24,074 bases of DNA from CAZUQP01 sp964622455 (GCA_964622455.1 CAZUQP010000033.1:1-24074); one strand, 5' to 3'; shown: positions 7,691 to 15,517, numbered from the stretch's first letter. The notes: a model not told the origin generated them from the sequence alone. Numbers and translations: made by a program.

Positions 7691-8690
7691 GCACGCCCCG
7701 TGATTCACCCGTGATAGGCAGAATAGCATAATGATAACGTTTACAAAGCGCTGCAAGCGTATCGATTTCATCCGTCACGACAAGCACCACTCCTGCTTTA
7801 TCACCCAGAATAGCGCCAGCTCCGCAAATTTTAGCAGCGCCGTCCATTGCCTCTATATCCTGAATAAATTGCTGCACACTGTGAGGCACAACACCGATAT
7901 CCACCAATAATTCATGGTTGGCCCGCATCGTTTCTTTAACTCTCTGTTGATTATTTAACTGTAATGCTTCATCCATCGCGAGCGTGACTGCCGAAAAATC
8001 ATCACCCAATCGGCTTCCTTTAAAATAAGGTGCTGCATGCAGCACACATTCACCGGTCGTTGTTTTAGGAGTTCCGGTATTGACTAAATACATCGGCAAA
8101 GAAGGCACACTTCGCTCATAAATTTGCCCCTCTTTGATGAGCATACATCCGCCATGTAATGAAATTCGCACATCCAAACCACTGGAATAACCATGCTGCA
8201 TACTTTCCGCTTCAAGGCCTAAGCGGAAAAAAATATCAGATGAAACATTTAACCGTAAATGATGAGCCATCGCGTGCACAATACTTAATACCGTTGCAGC
8301 AGAGGACCCCATGCCGCAACCGATCGGAATATCTGATTGAATACGGATCCTGACACCTTGCGTTAATTTTAAATTAAGCGTCTCAAGCACTAAAGTAAAA
8401 GCAAATTGCGCTAATTCAACCGGTTTTTGCAATACATCGCGAATGGTAAAATCACCCGCCATGAAACGCTGATATTTTTGCTTAATTCGGCTTTTTAAGC
8501 GGTTTAAAGCAGTAAATGTTAAACCATGTTCATAAGCTAAATCTGACAAATCAAATGAAACCAGCGGTAACAATTGGGATGCTGCCGTTGCTGTGACATA
8601 ACGGTTCACTGCCATTGCAATAGCAGGGCTCCCATACACAACCGCATGCTCACCTGAAAGAATCAATTTGCCGGGGGCATGTACTTTCAT
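7680..8690 (-). CDS. mvaK1: Mevalonate kinase
   Basis: Mevalonate kinase transfers the ATP gamma-phosphate to mevalonate. The 336-residue GHMP kinase shows all three family motifs: VHAPGKLILSGEHAVVYG (3-20), IPIGCGMGSSAATVLS (121-136) and KICGAGAILGD near the C-terminus. SGLDVRISLHGG holds D173, the likely catalytic base. PGKLILSGEHAVVYGSPA is characteristic of mevalonate kinases rather than other GHMP enzymes. It starts by a 4-base overlap (ATGA) with the HMG-CoA synthase gene and overlaps the next kinase by 11 bases, so expression is coupled along the operon. Confidence 0.9.
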   Translation of the reverse strand: MKVHAPGKLILSGEHAVVYGSPAIAMAVNRYVTATAASQLLPLVSFDLSDLAYEHGLTFTALNRLKSRIKQKYQRFMAGDFTIRDVLQKPVELAQFAFTLVLETLNLKLTQGVRIRIQSDIPIGCGMGSSAATVLSIVHAMAHHLRLNVSSDIFFRLGLEAESMQHGYSSGLDVRISLHGGCMLIKEGQIYERSVPSLPMYLVNTGTPKTTTGECVLHAAPYFKGSRLGDDFSAVTLAMDEALQLNNQQRVKETMRANHELLVDIGVVPHSVQQFIQDIEAMDGAAKICGAGAILGDKAGVVLVVTDEIDTLAALCKRYHYAILPITGESRGVHVA

Positions 8691-9928
8691 CCAGCGCTCT
8701 CTAAAGTAAGATCCGAAGATACTCCATATTCTGCCTTTAGATGAGGCTCCTTGTATACTACCTTTTCATAAACTCTCTTATGATCGCGTATGGCACTTAA
8801 TCGAAACTGACCCGTGTGATGCTGTGGAAATTCAGCCGAACTCCCATCTTTCGGGTAATGAAATAAATAAAATGCTTCATATTCCGCATAACTTAATAAG
8901 GTGCGCGAAGCGAGCATGGTTTGATGATAAGCCGTATCTAAATGAGCGCGATAACCGGATTGCACAACACCGCTAAAATATTCGGCCACACACCCTGACC
9001 CATAACTATAAAAACCCACACGCCTTCCCGTTAAATCATCCGTCGTTAAATCCAGTAACGCTGTCAAACCAATATAAAGTGAAGCTGTGTAACTGTTACC
9101 AATATTGCGTCCATATTGAAGCGAACAGCCAACGTGTTTTTGTAACAAATCATCGCTTAATTTATCGAAGCCATTTATTTTAGCTAAATGTTGATGCGCT
9201 TTCTCCACTAAACGGGGTACAGGTGTGTGATAACAATAGTGATCGTGAGCAGTAAAATCGCGTTTGGACCAAGCAGAATATTGCTGCCATGCTTTTTCAA
9301 GCATTGTAAGATATAATTTACTCGAATATTTTCCTTCGACAAATGCCGCATCTGAATAATTCGGCCGCCAAAAATCCATTACATTTTCAGTAACCACACC
9401 ATATTCCGGCTCAAAAGCAAGAATGCGTGGATTTGCTGATAAAACCATGGCAACTGCACCACAACCTTGGGAAGATTCCCCAGGCGTTCCCAATCCATAG
9501 CGCGCAATATCCGATGCCACTAATAAAACTTTTTTTTCTGGATATTGACGTAAAAAAGACAATGCTAATTGCAAAGCAAATGTCGCGCCATAACAGGCTT
9601 GCTTTAACTCGATCACACGGCAACGTTCCGGTAAATTTAATAAATGATGCACATAAATGCCGGCCGCTTTCGATTGATCAATCCCCGATTCTGTCGCAAA
9701 TAACACCATCTCGATTGTCTCACGATCCACATCCCGCAAAGCACGTGATGCAGCATTCGCAGCAAGTGTCACACAATCTTCATCAGGTGACGGCACCCCC
9801 ATTTTATGCTGGCCAAGTCCTACATAAAATTTTTCGGGATCAACATTTCGTTCTTTGGCAAGCGTTGCTAAATCAAATGCATAATGTGATGTATAAAAAG
9901 AAATTGTATCAATACCAACCTTAACCAC
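8687..9928 (-). CDS. mvaS: Hydroxymethylglutaryl-CoA synthase
   Basis: HMG-CoA synthase condenses acetyl-CoA with acetoacetyl-CoA. The 413-residue thiolase-fold protein has the catalytic triad: E80 in ATESGID, nucleophile C112 in LKQACYGATFAL, and H234 in YCYHTPVPRL. The N-terminal VGIDTISFYT is typical of the family. The start is GTG, eight bases inside the end of the reductase gene. The C-terminal 30 residues are polar and variable. No acetoacetyl-CoA thiolase gene lies in this window, so its second substrate must come from a thiolase encoded elsewhere. Confidence 0.95.
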   Translation of the reverse strand: MVKVGIDTISFYTSHYAFDLATLAKERNVDPEKFYVGLGQHKMGVPSPDEDCVTLAANAASRALRDVDRETIEMVLFATESGIDQSKAAGIYVHHLLNLPERCRVIELKQACYGATFALQLALSFLRQYPEKKVLLVASDIARYGLGTPGESSQGCGAVAMVLSANPRILAFEPEYGVVTENVMDFWRPNYSDAAFVEGKYSSKLYLTMLEKAWQQYSAWSKRDFTAHDHYCYHTPVPRLVEKAHQHLAKINGFDKLSDDLLQKHVGCSLQYGRNIGNSYTASLYIGLTALLDLTTDDLTGRRVGFYSYGSGCVAEYFSGVVQSGYRAHLDTAYHQTMLASRTLLSYAEYEAFYLFHYPKDGSSAEFPQHHTGQFRLSAIRDHKRVYEKVVYKEPHLKAEYGVSSDLTLESAG

Positions 9929-10988
9929 GCGACTGCCCCTCCTTAGATTTTCGACGCTCCAGTTTTAAATGGCTTTTCATTAATTCGCCCGGATTTGTTT
10001 GGGCGGCCAACAGAGACAATTCGCCGCATAACACAGCGCCCGCTGCAATAATCGCTAATTGTTTTGCATTTTCGCCCGGCTCTCGTTCTTCAAGAACACC
10101 GAGTTCACGCAAATTTTCACGGACAAAATCAAATGTTTTACCGCTCCCAACCGTTCCCACAATAATATTAGGCAACGTTACCGAAAAATATAAATCTTCT
10201 CCACGTATTTCTGCATAGACTATTCCCTGCGAGCCTTCGATAATATTGGCAGCATCTTGTCCCGTCGCTAAATAAAAACCTAACAGCATATTCGCAAAAT
10301 GTGCGTTAGCGGTACGTAAGCCTCCCGCCACAATATTTCCCAATAAATTCTTTTTAATATTAAGCTGAACGATTTTTTCAGGTGTTGTTTTTAAGTGTTT
10401 TTTGCAAAGTTCAAATGGGATGGTCACTTCTGCAATCACATATTTTCCACGCCCTAAAATGCCATTGACTGCAGAAACTTTTTTGTCGGTACAATAATTT
10501 CCGGAAATGGAAACATATGTTAATGTTTTAAACCGTAGTAAAATCCATTCCATCAAACGGTCAGCTGCCAGTGTCGACATGTTGTGACCCGATGCATCGC
10601 CTGTATTAAATTCAAAACGCACAAAAATAAAATTACCGACCACTTGCGTATGCATGTCAATCAGGCGTGCGTAACGACTGGTTTCTGCAATGATCGCCTG
10701 CATGGCTTCTTTGTGCTGTTGTAAATTTAAAACCGCTTCATGAGCATCAATGATATTGGTTGCTTCAAGCAGGATAGAGCGAGTCATACGATCGTCTATA
10801 ACGACCGCTTTGATCCCCCCTGATGCAGTACATACTTTTGCACCTCTGTGGGTTGACGGCCATAAAGGCGTTTCAAAGGTCGCGAGCGGTATCATCACTT
10901 CCCTGTTAACGTGAGGCCCACTAAATTTTAAAGGCCCGACCAAGCGCATTGGAACGGTTGCAATTTGTTCTGTAGTTTGCCAGCGCAT
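9921..10988 (-). CDS. mvaA: Hydroxymethylglutaryl-CoA reductase, class I-like
   Basis: This enzyme reduces HMG-CoA to mevalonate, the committed step. The 355-residue soluble protein resembles class I (eukaryotic/archaeal type) rather than the Pseudomonas class II enzyme: ISGNYCTDKK (161-170) is nearly identical to the human catalytic loop, and RFEFNTGDASGHNMST (124-139) matches the class I RF..R.GDAMGMNM segment. Likely catalytic residues are E39, K169, D245 in TGQDAANI, and H340 in MKSHLKLER. There is no N-terminal membrane domain. It is the first gene of the operon. A candidate promoter on the minus strand is TTGATT (11035-11040), 18 bases, TATTGT (11011-11016). The gene name follows bacterial usage. 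Confidence 0.93.
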   Translation of the reverse strand: MRWQTTEQIATVPMRLVGPLKFSGPHVNREVMIPLATFETPLWPSTHRGAKVCTASGGIKAVVIDDRMTRSILLEATNIIDAHEAVLNLQQHKEAMQAIIAETSRYARLIDMHTQVVGNFIFVRFEFNTGDASGHNMSTLAADRLMEWILLRFKTLTYVSISGNYCTDKKVSAVNGILGRGKYVIAEVTIPFELCKKHLKTTPEKIVQLNIKKNLLGNIVAGGLRTANAHFANMLLGFYLATGQDAANIIEGSQGIVYAEIRGEDLYFSVTLPNIIVGTVGSGKTFDFVRENLRELGVLEEREPGENAKQLAIIAAGAVLCGELSLLAAQTNPGELMKSHLKLERRKSKEGQSRG

Positions 10989-11029
10989 AAAGCTATTTAT
11001 CCAAAATAAAACAATATGATAGAACTTGC

Positions 11030-11047
11030 GACAAAATCAATTTTGTC
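11030..11047. promoter_or_regulatory. 18-bp palindrome between the mevalonate operon and idi, candidate operator
   Basis: GACAAAAT, two bases, ATTTTGTC: a perfect 8-bp inverted repeat with a CA centre. It lies in the 110-base divergent promoter region and overlaps the predicted -35 sites of both the reductase operon and idi, a usual position for a dimeric repressor. No T-run follows, so it is not an intrinsic terminator. The binding protein is unknown. Confidence 0.5.
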
Positions 11048-11069
11048 TTAAGGGCCGCTATGCTATAAA
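11043..11069 (+). promoter_or_regulatory. Probable promoter of idi
   Basis: An extended -10 element TGCTATAAA (11061-11069) lies 30 bases before the idi ATG. A -35-like TTGTCT at 11043-11048 is 15 bases upstream, a short spacing that the TG extension may compensate. The -35 sits in the right half of the palindrome. Confidence 0.45.
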
Positions 11070-11098
11070 ATGCGGTTCATTTTACTGGAAAACAATCG

Positions 11099-11626
11099 AT
11101 GACAGCAACCGAACAAGTGATTCTTGTTGATGAAAATGATCACCCCATAGGGACAGCTGACAAAATAACGGCCCATCGTGAGGCTTTATGCCACCGTGCT
11201 TTTTCAGTTTTTATCTTTCGGGAAAAAGAAACATTAGAATTATTGCTGCAGCAACGCGCTTTTCATAAATACCATTCACCCGGTCTTTGGACCAATACTT
11301 GCTGCTCTCATCCGTATCCTGGCGAAAATACGATCATCGCGGGACAAAGACGTTTGCGGGAAGAAATGGGTATTGAAATTATGTTAAAATGGGTGGGTAG
11401 CTTTCACTACATTGCCCATTTTGAAAATGGTTTGACTGAAAATGAAGTGGACCATGTATTGATTGGTAAATCAGTTGATGATGCTCTTACAATTAATCCT
11501 CTGGAAGTAGAAGACTATCGCTGGATTAGCTTACCTAAACTAAAAAAGGAAATGCACGAACTCCCAGAAAAATTCACTCCATGGTTAAAGGAAGCTTTAA
11601 CAATCGCAGAAAGGAGTTTTATATGA
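11099..11626 (+). CDS. idi: Isopentenyl-diphosphate delta-isomerase, type I
   Basis: Idi interconverts IPP and DMAPP, which a mevalonate-pathway organism needs because the pathway makes only IPP. The 175-residue Nudix-fold protein shows WTNTCCSHPYPGE (64-76) with the likely catalytic cysteine C69, metal ligands H26, H32 and H71, the Nudix-like helix RRLREEMGIE (84-93), and ENEVDHV with E114 and E116. Most metal-dependent type I features are present, so this is not the flavin-dependent type II enzyme common in other mevalonate bacteria. It diverges from the mevalonate operon and overlaps the next gene by four bases. Confidence 0.95.
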   Translation: MTATEQVILVDENDHPIGTADKITAHREALCHRAFSVFIFREKETLELLLQQRAFHKYHSPGLWTNTCCSHPYPGENTIIAGQRRLREEMGIEIMLKWVGSFHYIAHFENGLTENEVDHVLIGKSVDDALTINPLEVEDYRWISLPKLKKEMHELPEKFTPWLKEALTIAERSFI

Positions 11627-11994
11627 ACGATATTATCGATGTCAATCAATTAAAGAAACTGCAGCAAGAATTTTCTGACATGCGTGATTGGAATAAATTT
11701 CATACCCCCAAAAATCTTGCCATGGCACTCACTTGTGAAAGCGCTGAACTCCTTGAAATATTCCAGTGGCTCACTGAAGAAGAGGCCCACCTTGCCCACA
11801 CCGACGCTAAAATCAAACATAAGACCAGTCAAGAATTGGCCGATATTATGCTTTATCTGATTCGCTTAGCTGATTTAATGCATATTAATTTGAATGAAGC
11901 CATCCATCAAAAATTATTGGATAACCATAAAAAATACCCGGCGGAACTCGTGAAAGGATCCGCTAAAAAATATGATGAATATTTTACGGATTAA
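11623..11994 (+). CDS. MazG-like nucleotide pyrophosphohydrolase, dCTP pyrophosphatase-like
   Basis: The 123-residue all-helical protein belongs to the MazG/dUTPase superfamily of (d)NTP pyrophosphatases, which hydrolyse NTPs to NMP and pyrophosphate. The metal-binding E39-x-x-E42 and E71-x-x-D74 pairs (CESAELLEIFQW and ELADIMLYLIRLAD) are intact. RDWNKFHTPKNLAMAL (21-36) is close to the opening of eukaryotic dCTP pyrophosphatase 1, so non-canonical dCTP may be the substrate. The start is the ATG at 11623, preceded by AAGGAG (11611-11616) and overlapping the idi stop as ATGA; the frame is open further upstream but that part lies inside idi. The substrate is inferred. Confidence 0.88.
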   Translation: MNDIIDVNQLKKLQQEFSDMRDWNKFHTPKNLAMALTCESAELLEIFQWLTEEEAHLAHTDAKIKHKTSQELADIMLYLIRLADLMHINLNEAIHQKLLDNHKKYPAELVKGSAKKYDEYFTD

Positions 11995-12001
11995 GAGCCT
12001 G

Positions 12002-13369
12002 CTAGAACCTCGAAGGGTACACAGTTGCTTTATACTTGTTACACATAGGCCCTAAATCGGATGGCAACATATCCTGAAACTGACGAAACTGATAAAACTG
12101 ATAATTTCCTTCTAATGCTTTTTCCATTCTTTCCAATAAATTAAAAAGTAAAGATTTTTCCGGCTTTTTTGGCACCGCTGAAAAAATTAATTTTTTCAGT
12201 CCATAACTCCAAAGGTTTGCATTTTTAGAGTCAAATATCTTCGATGCATAAAAAGAACTTGAAGGCCTTTTTGACAAATAGGGAGACAAGATATGAGAAA
12301 GAAAAATTTGTAATTGATTAACATTATTTGCGGTTGCTAACTTGTTTCTCATGAAAGGCATAATCAGGTTAAGAGAATGTAATTGAAGAGTATTATCATC
12401 TTTTGTTGTTAACGTAATAAAAAATCTATCCGTATTAAGCTCACTGGCAAATTGGGGATAATCAGGAGTACCTGCTCTCTTTCTTAGAAATTTAATTAAA
12501 TTTAACGCTAATTTGATCCATTCTGAATCATTCATTAATTTTCTATTGACGATTAATTCATCTAATCGCATAGTGATTGAATAAATAGGTTCTACCGTAT
12601 TTTTTTGCTCATTATCGCTGTCAGTATCAGTATCAATCTCACGATCGGTGTTGTTGTCATCACTATGGCTATGATTAGAATTTAATGTTGTGGCTGTGTC
12701 CATACGGACCAAATTGCCCGATACATTTTTAGGTATTCCATTTTTTTCCTCTTCCGGATCCATGTTAAATTGTAATAACTCATTGAGATGTTGTAATTTA
12801 GGTTTAATATCAGAAAGAGAAGGCCTTTCGTGGGGATTTTTATTCATCATCTGATTAATTTCCGCCATCCCTGGATACATATAAACAACATCACCGCCTA
12901 CTCTGATTTTTTTGCTAAAAATTGTCTCTTCTTTAGATTTTGTAAAACAAAGTAAAGAAAGTGGGGGGTCAGAATAAGCAGACCTGTTCCATAAAAGTTC
13001 CTTTAATATCACACCCACAGTATAAAAATCTCCTTCCGCGGTCGGCGCTTTCTTGATATCTGTATAAATAAATTCGGGCGCTTGATAGTGCCAGGGAACT
13101 TCTTTTGGAGAGGTATTTTCTTTCATAGAGAACTGCTTGTTTTCGAGTATGACTTTAAAATTTTGAGAACTGATTTGACCATAGATTTTCCGATCATGTT
13201 TTCTTTGTACATGTTCAACTAATTTAATTGCGATATTAAGGTAAGCAAAACAATCTAAGTAACGATTGATGGTTGACCAATTATTTCTTTTAGTTATTAA
13301 ATCCTCTAAGGTGTCCTCTATTTCTCTCGTTGATTGTACTTTGACAACCTTGGCCCTATTGCCTGGCAT
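12002..13369 (-). CDS. Effector-like protein with two degenerate protein-kinase-like domains
   Basis: A 455-residue protein of unknown role. Residues 37-200 follow a kinase C-lobe: YGQISSQN (63-70) at the HRDLKPEN position, YQAPEF (95-100) for the APE motif, GDFYTVGVILKELL (113-126) for the DxWSxG helix, and NKNPHERPSL (176-185) for the final RP motif. HRD is replaced by YGQ, no DFG is seen, and there is no glycine-rich loop or VAIK lysine, so kinase activity is unlikely. An acidic, serine-rich linker (225-257) follows. Residues 267-420 repeat the pattern: LDELIVNR against LEDLITKR, YPQFASELN (304-312), and NLWSYGLKKL (385-394). AAGGA precedes the ATG by 8 bases. A secreted pseudokinase is a reasonable inference but unproven. 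Confidence 0.75.
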   Translation of the reverse strand: MPGNRAKVVKVQSTREIEDTLEDLITKRNNWSTINRYLDCFAYLNIAIKLVEHVQRKHDRKIYGQISSQNFKVILENKQFSMKENTSPKEVPWHYQAPEFIYTDIKKAPTAEGDFYTVGVILKELLWNRSAYSDPPLSLLCFTKSKEETIFSKKIRVGGDVVYMYPGMAEINQMMNKNPHERPSLSDIKPKLQHLNELLQFNMDPEEEKNGIPKNVSGNLVRMDTATTLNSNHSHSDDNNTDREIDTDTDSDNEQKNTVEPIYSITMRLDELIVNRKLMNDSEWIKLALNLIKFLRKRAGTPDYPQFASELNTDRFFITLTTKDDNTLQLHSLNLIMPFMRNKLATANNVNQLQIFLSHILSPYLSKRPSSSFYASKIFDSKNANLWSYGLKKLIFSAVPKKPEKSLLFNLLERMEKALEGNYQFYQFRQFQDMLPSDLGPMCNKYKATVYPSRF

Positions 13370-13440
13370 AGAAATGTTCCTTACTAAATGATTTTTTTAG
13401 ATCAAAAATTATTAATGAGGTCGATTTTAAAACAATAATA

Positions 13441-13458
13441 CTTAAAATATTATTAAAT
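13441..13458 (-). promoter_or_regulatory. PmrA-box-like direct repeat upstream of the kinase-like gene
   Basis: On the minus strand TTTAAT and TTTAAG recur with an 11-base offset, 72-89 bases before the start codon. The layout resembles the PmrA box of Legionella and Coxiella effector promoters (recalled as TTAAT repeats at an 11-base step). The surroundings are extremely AT-rich, so chance is a real alternative. Confidence 0.2.
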
Positions 13459-13584
13459 TGTTTAAAATTTATAAATATAAAAAATAATTGATTATTTATT
13501 GTTCGTTATCAGCGTTCAATTTGTGTAAAAATTAAACTTTTAGAAAAAACAATGGAGATGAGCAGAAAATGATCTTTGCAAGAG

Positions 13585-13716
13585 ATCTCGGTAGCGCCCC
13601 AAAGAAGTTGATATTTAATTTACGAGATGTCGCGGCCATGGATGGCAAGAAGCGCCAAGGGCAGGATGCCCGTTCTCGTAAATTAAATATCAACTTCTTT
13701 GGGGCGCTACCGAGAT
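13585..13716. repeat. 132-bp element with perfect 43-bp inverted arms, MITE-like
   Basis: Left arm 13585-13627 and right arm 13674-13716 are exact reverse complements over 43 bases, beginning ATCTCGGTAGCGCCCC. The 46-base loop (13628-13673) contains a small GGGCA/TGCCC hairpin and CGCGGCCATGG. The element is markedly richer in G+C than its flanks, which are very AT-rich. It lies 13 bases after the glyA stop, so its transcript could fold and affect the glyA 3' end, but no T-run follows. No target-site duplication is evident. The rest of this intergenic stretch (13370-13584) holds only AT-rich DNA and a possible regulator site. Confidence 0.85.
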
Positions 13717-13729
13717 ATTGATTAGGTTC

Positions 13730-14998
13730 TTACGCCGTCATCACACTATTCACGCCATAGACAGGAAATTGATGACAAAGCTCTAACACTTTTTTCTTGA
13801 TTGTTAAAATATTTTTTTCGTTTTTAATATCGTCCAAAATATCGCACATCCAATGTGTCAACATTTCGGATTCTTTTTCTTTGAATCCGCGCGTCGTGAT
13901 GGCGGGCGTGCCCACACGCAAACCACTCGTCAACATCGGCGGTTCAGGATCATTCGGCACTGCATTTTTATTGACGGTAATATAAGCACGGCCAAGCACT
14001 GCTTCTGCATCTTTGCCCGTCATTTTCTTGCCAATCAAATCAATTAACATTAAATGGTTATCGGTGCCGCCGCTTACTACTTTAAATCCGCGTGCAAGAA
14101 AAATTTTCGCTATTGCGCGTGCATTATTGATAATTTGTTGCTGATAATTTTTAAATTCGGGTTGCAGCGCTTCTAATAAAGCAACTGCTTTAGCAGCAAT
14201 TACATGCATCAGTGGGCCGCCTTGACCGCCAGGAAACACTGCTGAATTTAATTTTTTTTCAAGTTCAGGATTTTTCTTTGCTAAAATCAAACCGCCGCGC
14301 GGGCCGCGCAGTGTTTTATGTGTTGTTGAAGTTGTAACATCCGCAATTTTGACAGGCGATGGGTAAAGACCGACGGCAACCAATCCCGCCACATGTGCCA
14401 TATCAACCATCAAATACGCGCCAACACTATCTGCAATATCCCGAAAACGCTGCCAATCAATCACACGCGAATATGCAGAAAAACCGCCGACAATTAATTT
14501 CGGTTTATGTTGTTTTGCTAATTGTGCTACTTGATCATAATCAATATAGCCCTTCTCATCCAAACCATAAGAATAAAATTGATATAATTTCCCCGAAAAA
14601 TTAACGGGCGAACCATGCGTTAAATGGCCGCCATGTGCCAAACTCATGCCTAATACTGTGTCACCCGGTTTAATCATCGCAGCATAAGCTGCGACATTCG
14701 CTTGTGATCCTGCGTGCGGTTGAACATTAGCATAATCTGCATCAAATAATTTTTTTGCGCGTTCGATAGCTAATTCTTCCGCAACATCCACATGTTCACA
14801 TCCGCCGTAATAACGTTTATGCGGATAACCTTCTGCGTATTTATTGGTTAATACAGATCCTTGCGCTTGCAACACTAAGGGACTTACATAATTTTCTGAG
14901 GCAATTAATTCGATATGATCTTCTTGCCGTTTTTTTTCATTTTCAATTGCTTGCCAAATCGCGTGATCAAATTCCTTGAGCGTAATGTTTTTAAACAT
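13730..14998 (-). CDS. glyA: Serine hydroxymethyltransferase
   Basis: GlyA, a PLP enzyme, converts serine and tetrahydrofolate to glycine and 5,10-methylene-THF. The 422-residue length is typical (about 415-420). Visible features are LIASENYVS (31-39), NVQPHAGSQAN (91-101), MVDMAHVAGLVA (198-209) and the PLP-binding K228 in TTSTTHKTLRGPRGG. AAGGAA lies upstream of the ATG. It starts two bases after the purE stop, so the two are probably cotranscribed; this makes sense because glycine feeds PurD and one-carbon units feed PurN and PurH. A large inverted-repeat element lies just downstream. Confidence 0.96.
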   Translation of the reverse strand: MFKNITLKEFDHAIWQAIENEKKRQEDHIELIASENYVSPLVLQAQGSVLTNKYAEGYPHKRYYGGCEHVDVAEELAIERAKKLFDADYANVQPHAGSQANVAAYAAMIKPGDTVLGMSLAHGGHLTHGSPVNFSGKLYQFYSYGLDEKGYIDYDQVAQLAKQHKPKLIVGGFSAYSRVIDWQRFRDIADSVGAYLMVDMAHVAGLVAVGLYPSPVKIADVTTSTTHKTLRGPRGGLILAKKNPELEKKLNSAVFPGGQGGPLMHVIAAKAVALLEALQPEFKNYQQQIINNARAIAKIFLARGFKVVSGGTDNHLMLIDLIGKKMTGKDAEAVLGRAYITVNKNAVPNDPEPPMLTSGLRVGTPAITTRGFKEKESEMLTHWMCDILDDIKNEKNILTIKKKVLELCHQFPVYGVNSVMTA

Positions 14999-15000
14999 AA

Positions 15001-15486
15001 TTAATTCCTTGGGTCGACATTTTCTAAAATGGCATCCGCTTGTTTTTGGCGGTATTGAATAATGGCATCACGATACTTCGGATGTTTTGCGCTTAAAATG
15101 CTGGCTGCAAATAATGCCGCATTGACAGCACCTGCTTTACCAATCGCCATGGTAGCAACTGGAATGCCGCCTGGCATTTGCACGATTGATAATAAAGAAT
15201 CAAGACCATTTAATGCAGAAAGCATAGGCACGCCAATCACTGGCAGCACAGTTTTCGAAGCAATCACACCAGGCAAATGCGCAGCACCGCCCGCAGCACC
15301 GATAATGACTTCAATGCCGTCAGTTTCTGCTTTTTTAAGATATTCAAATAATGCATCAGGTGTTCTGTGCGCCGATAATACGCGTACTTCATAACCGACA
15401 TTTAACGCATCTAAAATACTACCCGCATGTTCCATGATGGGCCAGTCAGATTTAGAGCCCATGATAATGCTCACTAAATTTGCCAT
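15001..15486 (-). CDS. purE: N5-carboxyaminoimidazole ribonucleotide mutase
   Basis: PurE (class I) rearranges N5-CAIR to CAIR in IMP synthesis. The 161-residue protein has MGSKSDWPIM (9-18), LSAHRTP with H40 (38-44) and the AAGGAAHLPGV loop. Class I PurE works with PurK, whose gene is not in this window. GGAAGG lies 8 bases before the ATG, and a strong sigma-70-type promoter precedes it. It is followed after two bases by glyA. Confidence 0.96.
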   Translation of the reverse strand: MANLVSIIMGSKSDWPIMEHAGSILDALNVGYEVRVLSAHRTPDALFEYLKKAETDGIEVIIGAAGGAAHLPGVIASKTVLPVIGVPMLSALNGLDSLLSIVQMPGGIPVATMAIGKAGAVNAALFAASILSAKHPKYRDAIIQYRQKQADAILENVDPRN

Positions 15487-15517
15487 ACTTTTTACCTTCC
15501 GAAAAATATGCTATCGC

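Noticed and set aside
7691..7771. Upstream extension of the second GHMP kinase to an ATG at 7771
   Set aside because: It would add 27 residues that lie wholly inside the mevalonate kinase gene and are not family-like; the ATG at 7690 places the conserved motif at the N-terminus.
9427..9924. A 165-codon frame antisense to the HMG-CoA synthase gene
   Set aside because: It lies fully opposite a clear gene, has no recognisable product or ribosome binding site, and is a by-product of codon use on the other strand. The 110-codon frame opposite purE (15062-15394) was rejected for the same reason.
11581..11622. Upstream start for the MazG-like protein at 11581
   Set aside because: The extra residues lie inside idi, while the ATG at 11623 has AAGGAG at good spacing and forms an ATGA junction.
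13638..13721. A 27-codon reading frame starting ATGGATGGC inside the inverted-repeat element
   Set aside because: It runs through the loop and the whole right arm, has no ribosome binding site and exists only because the repeat happens to be open. Better explained as part of the repeat.
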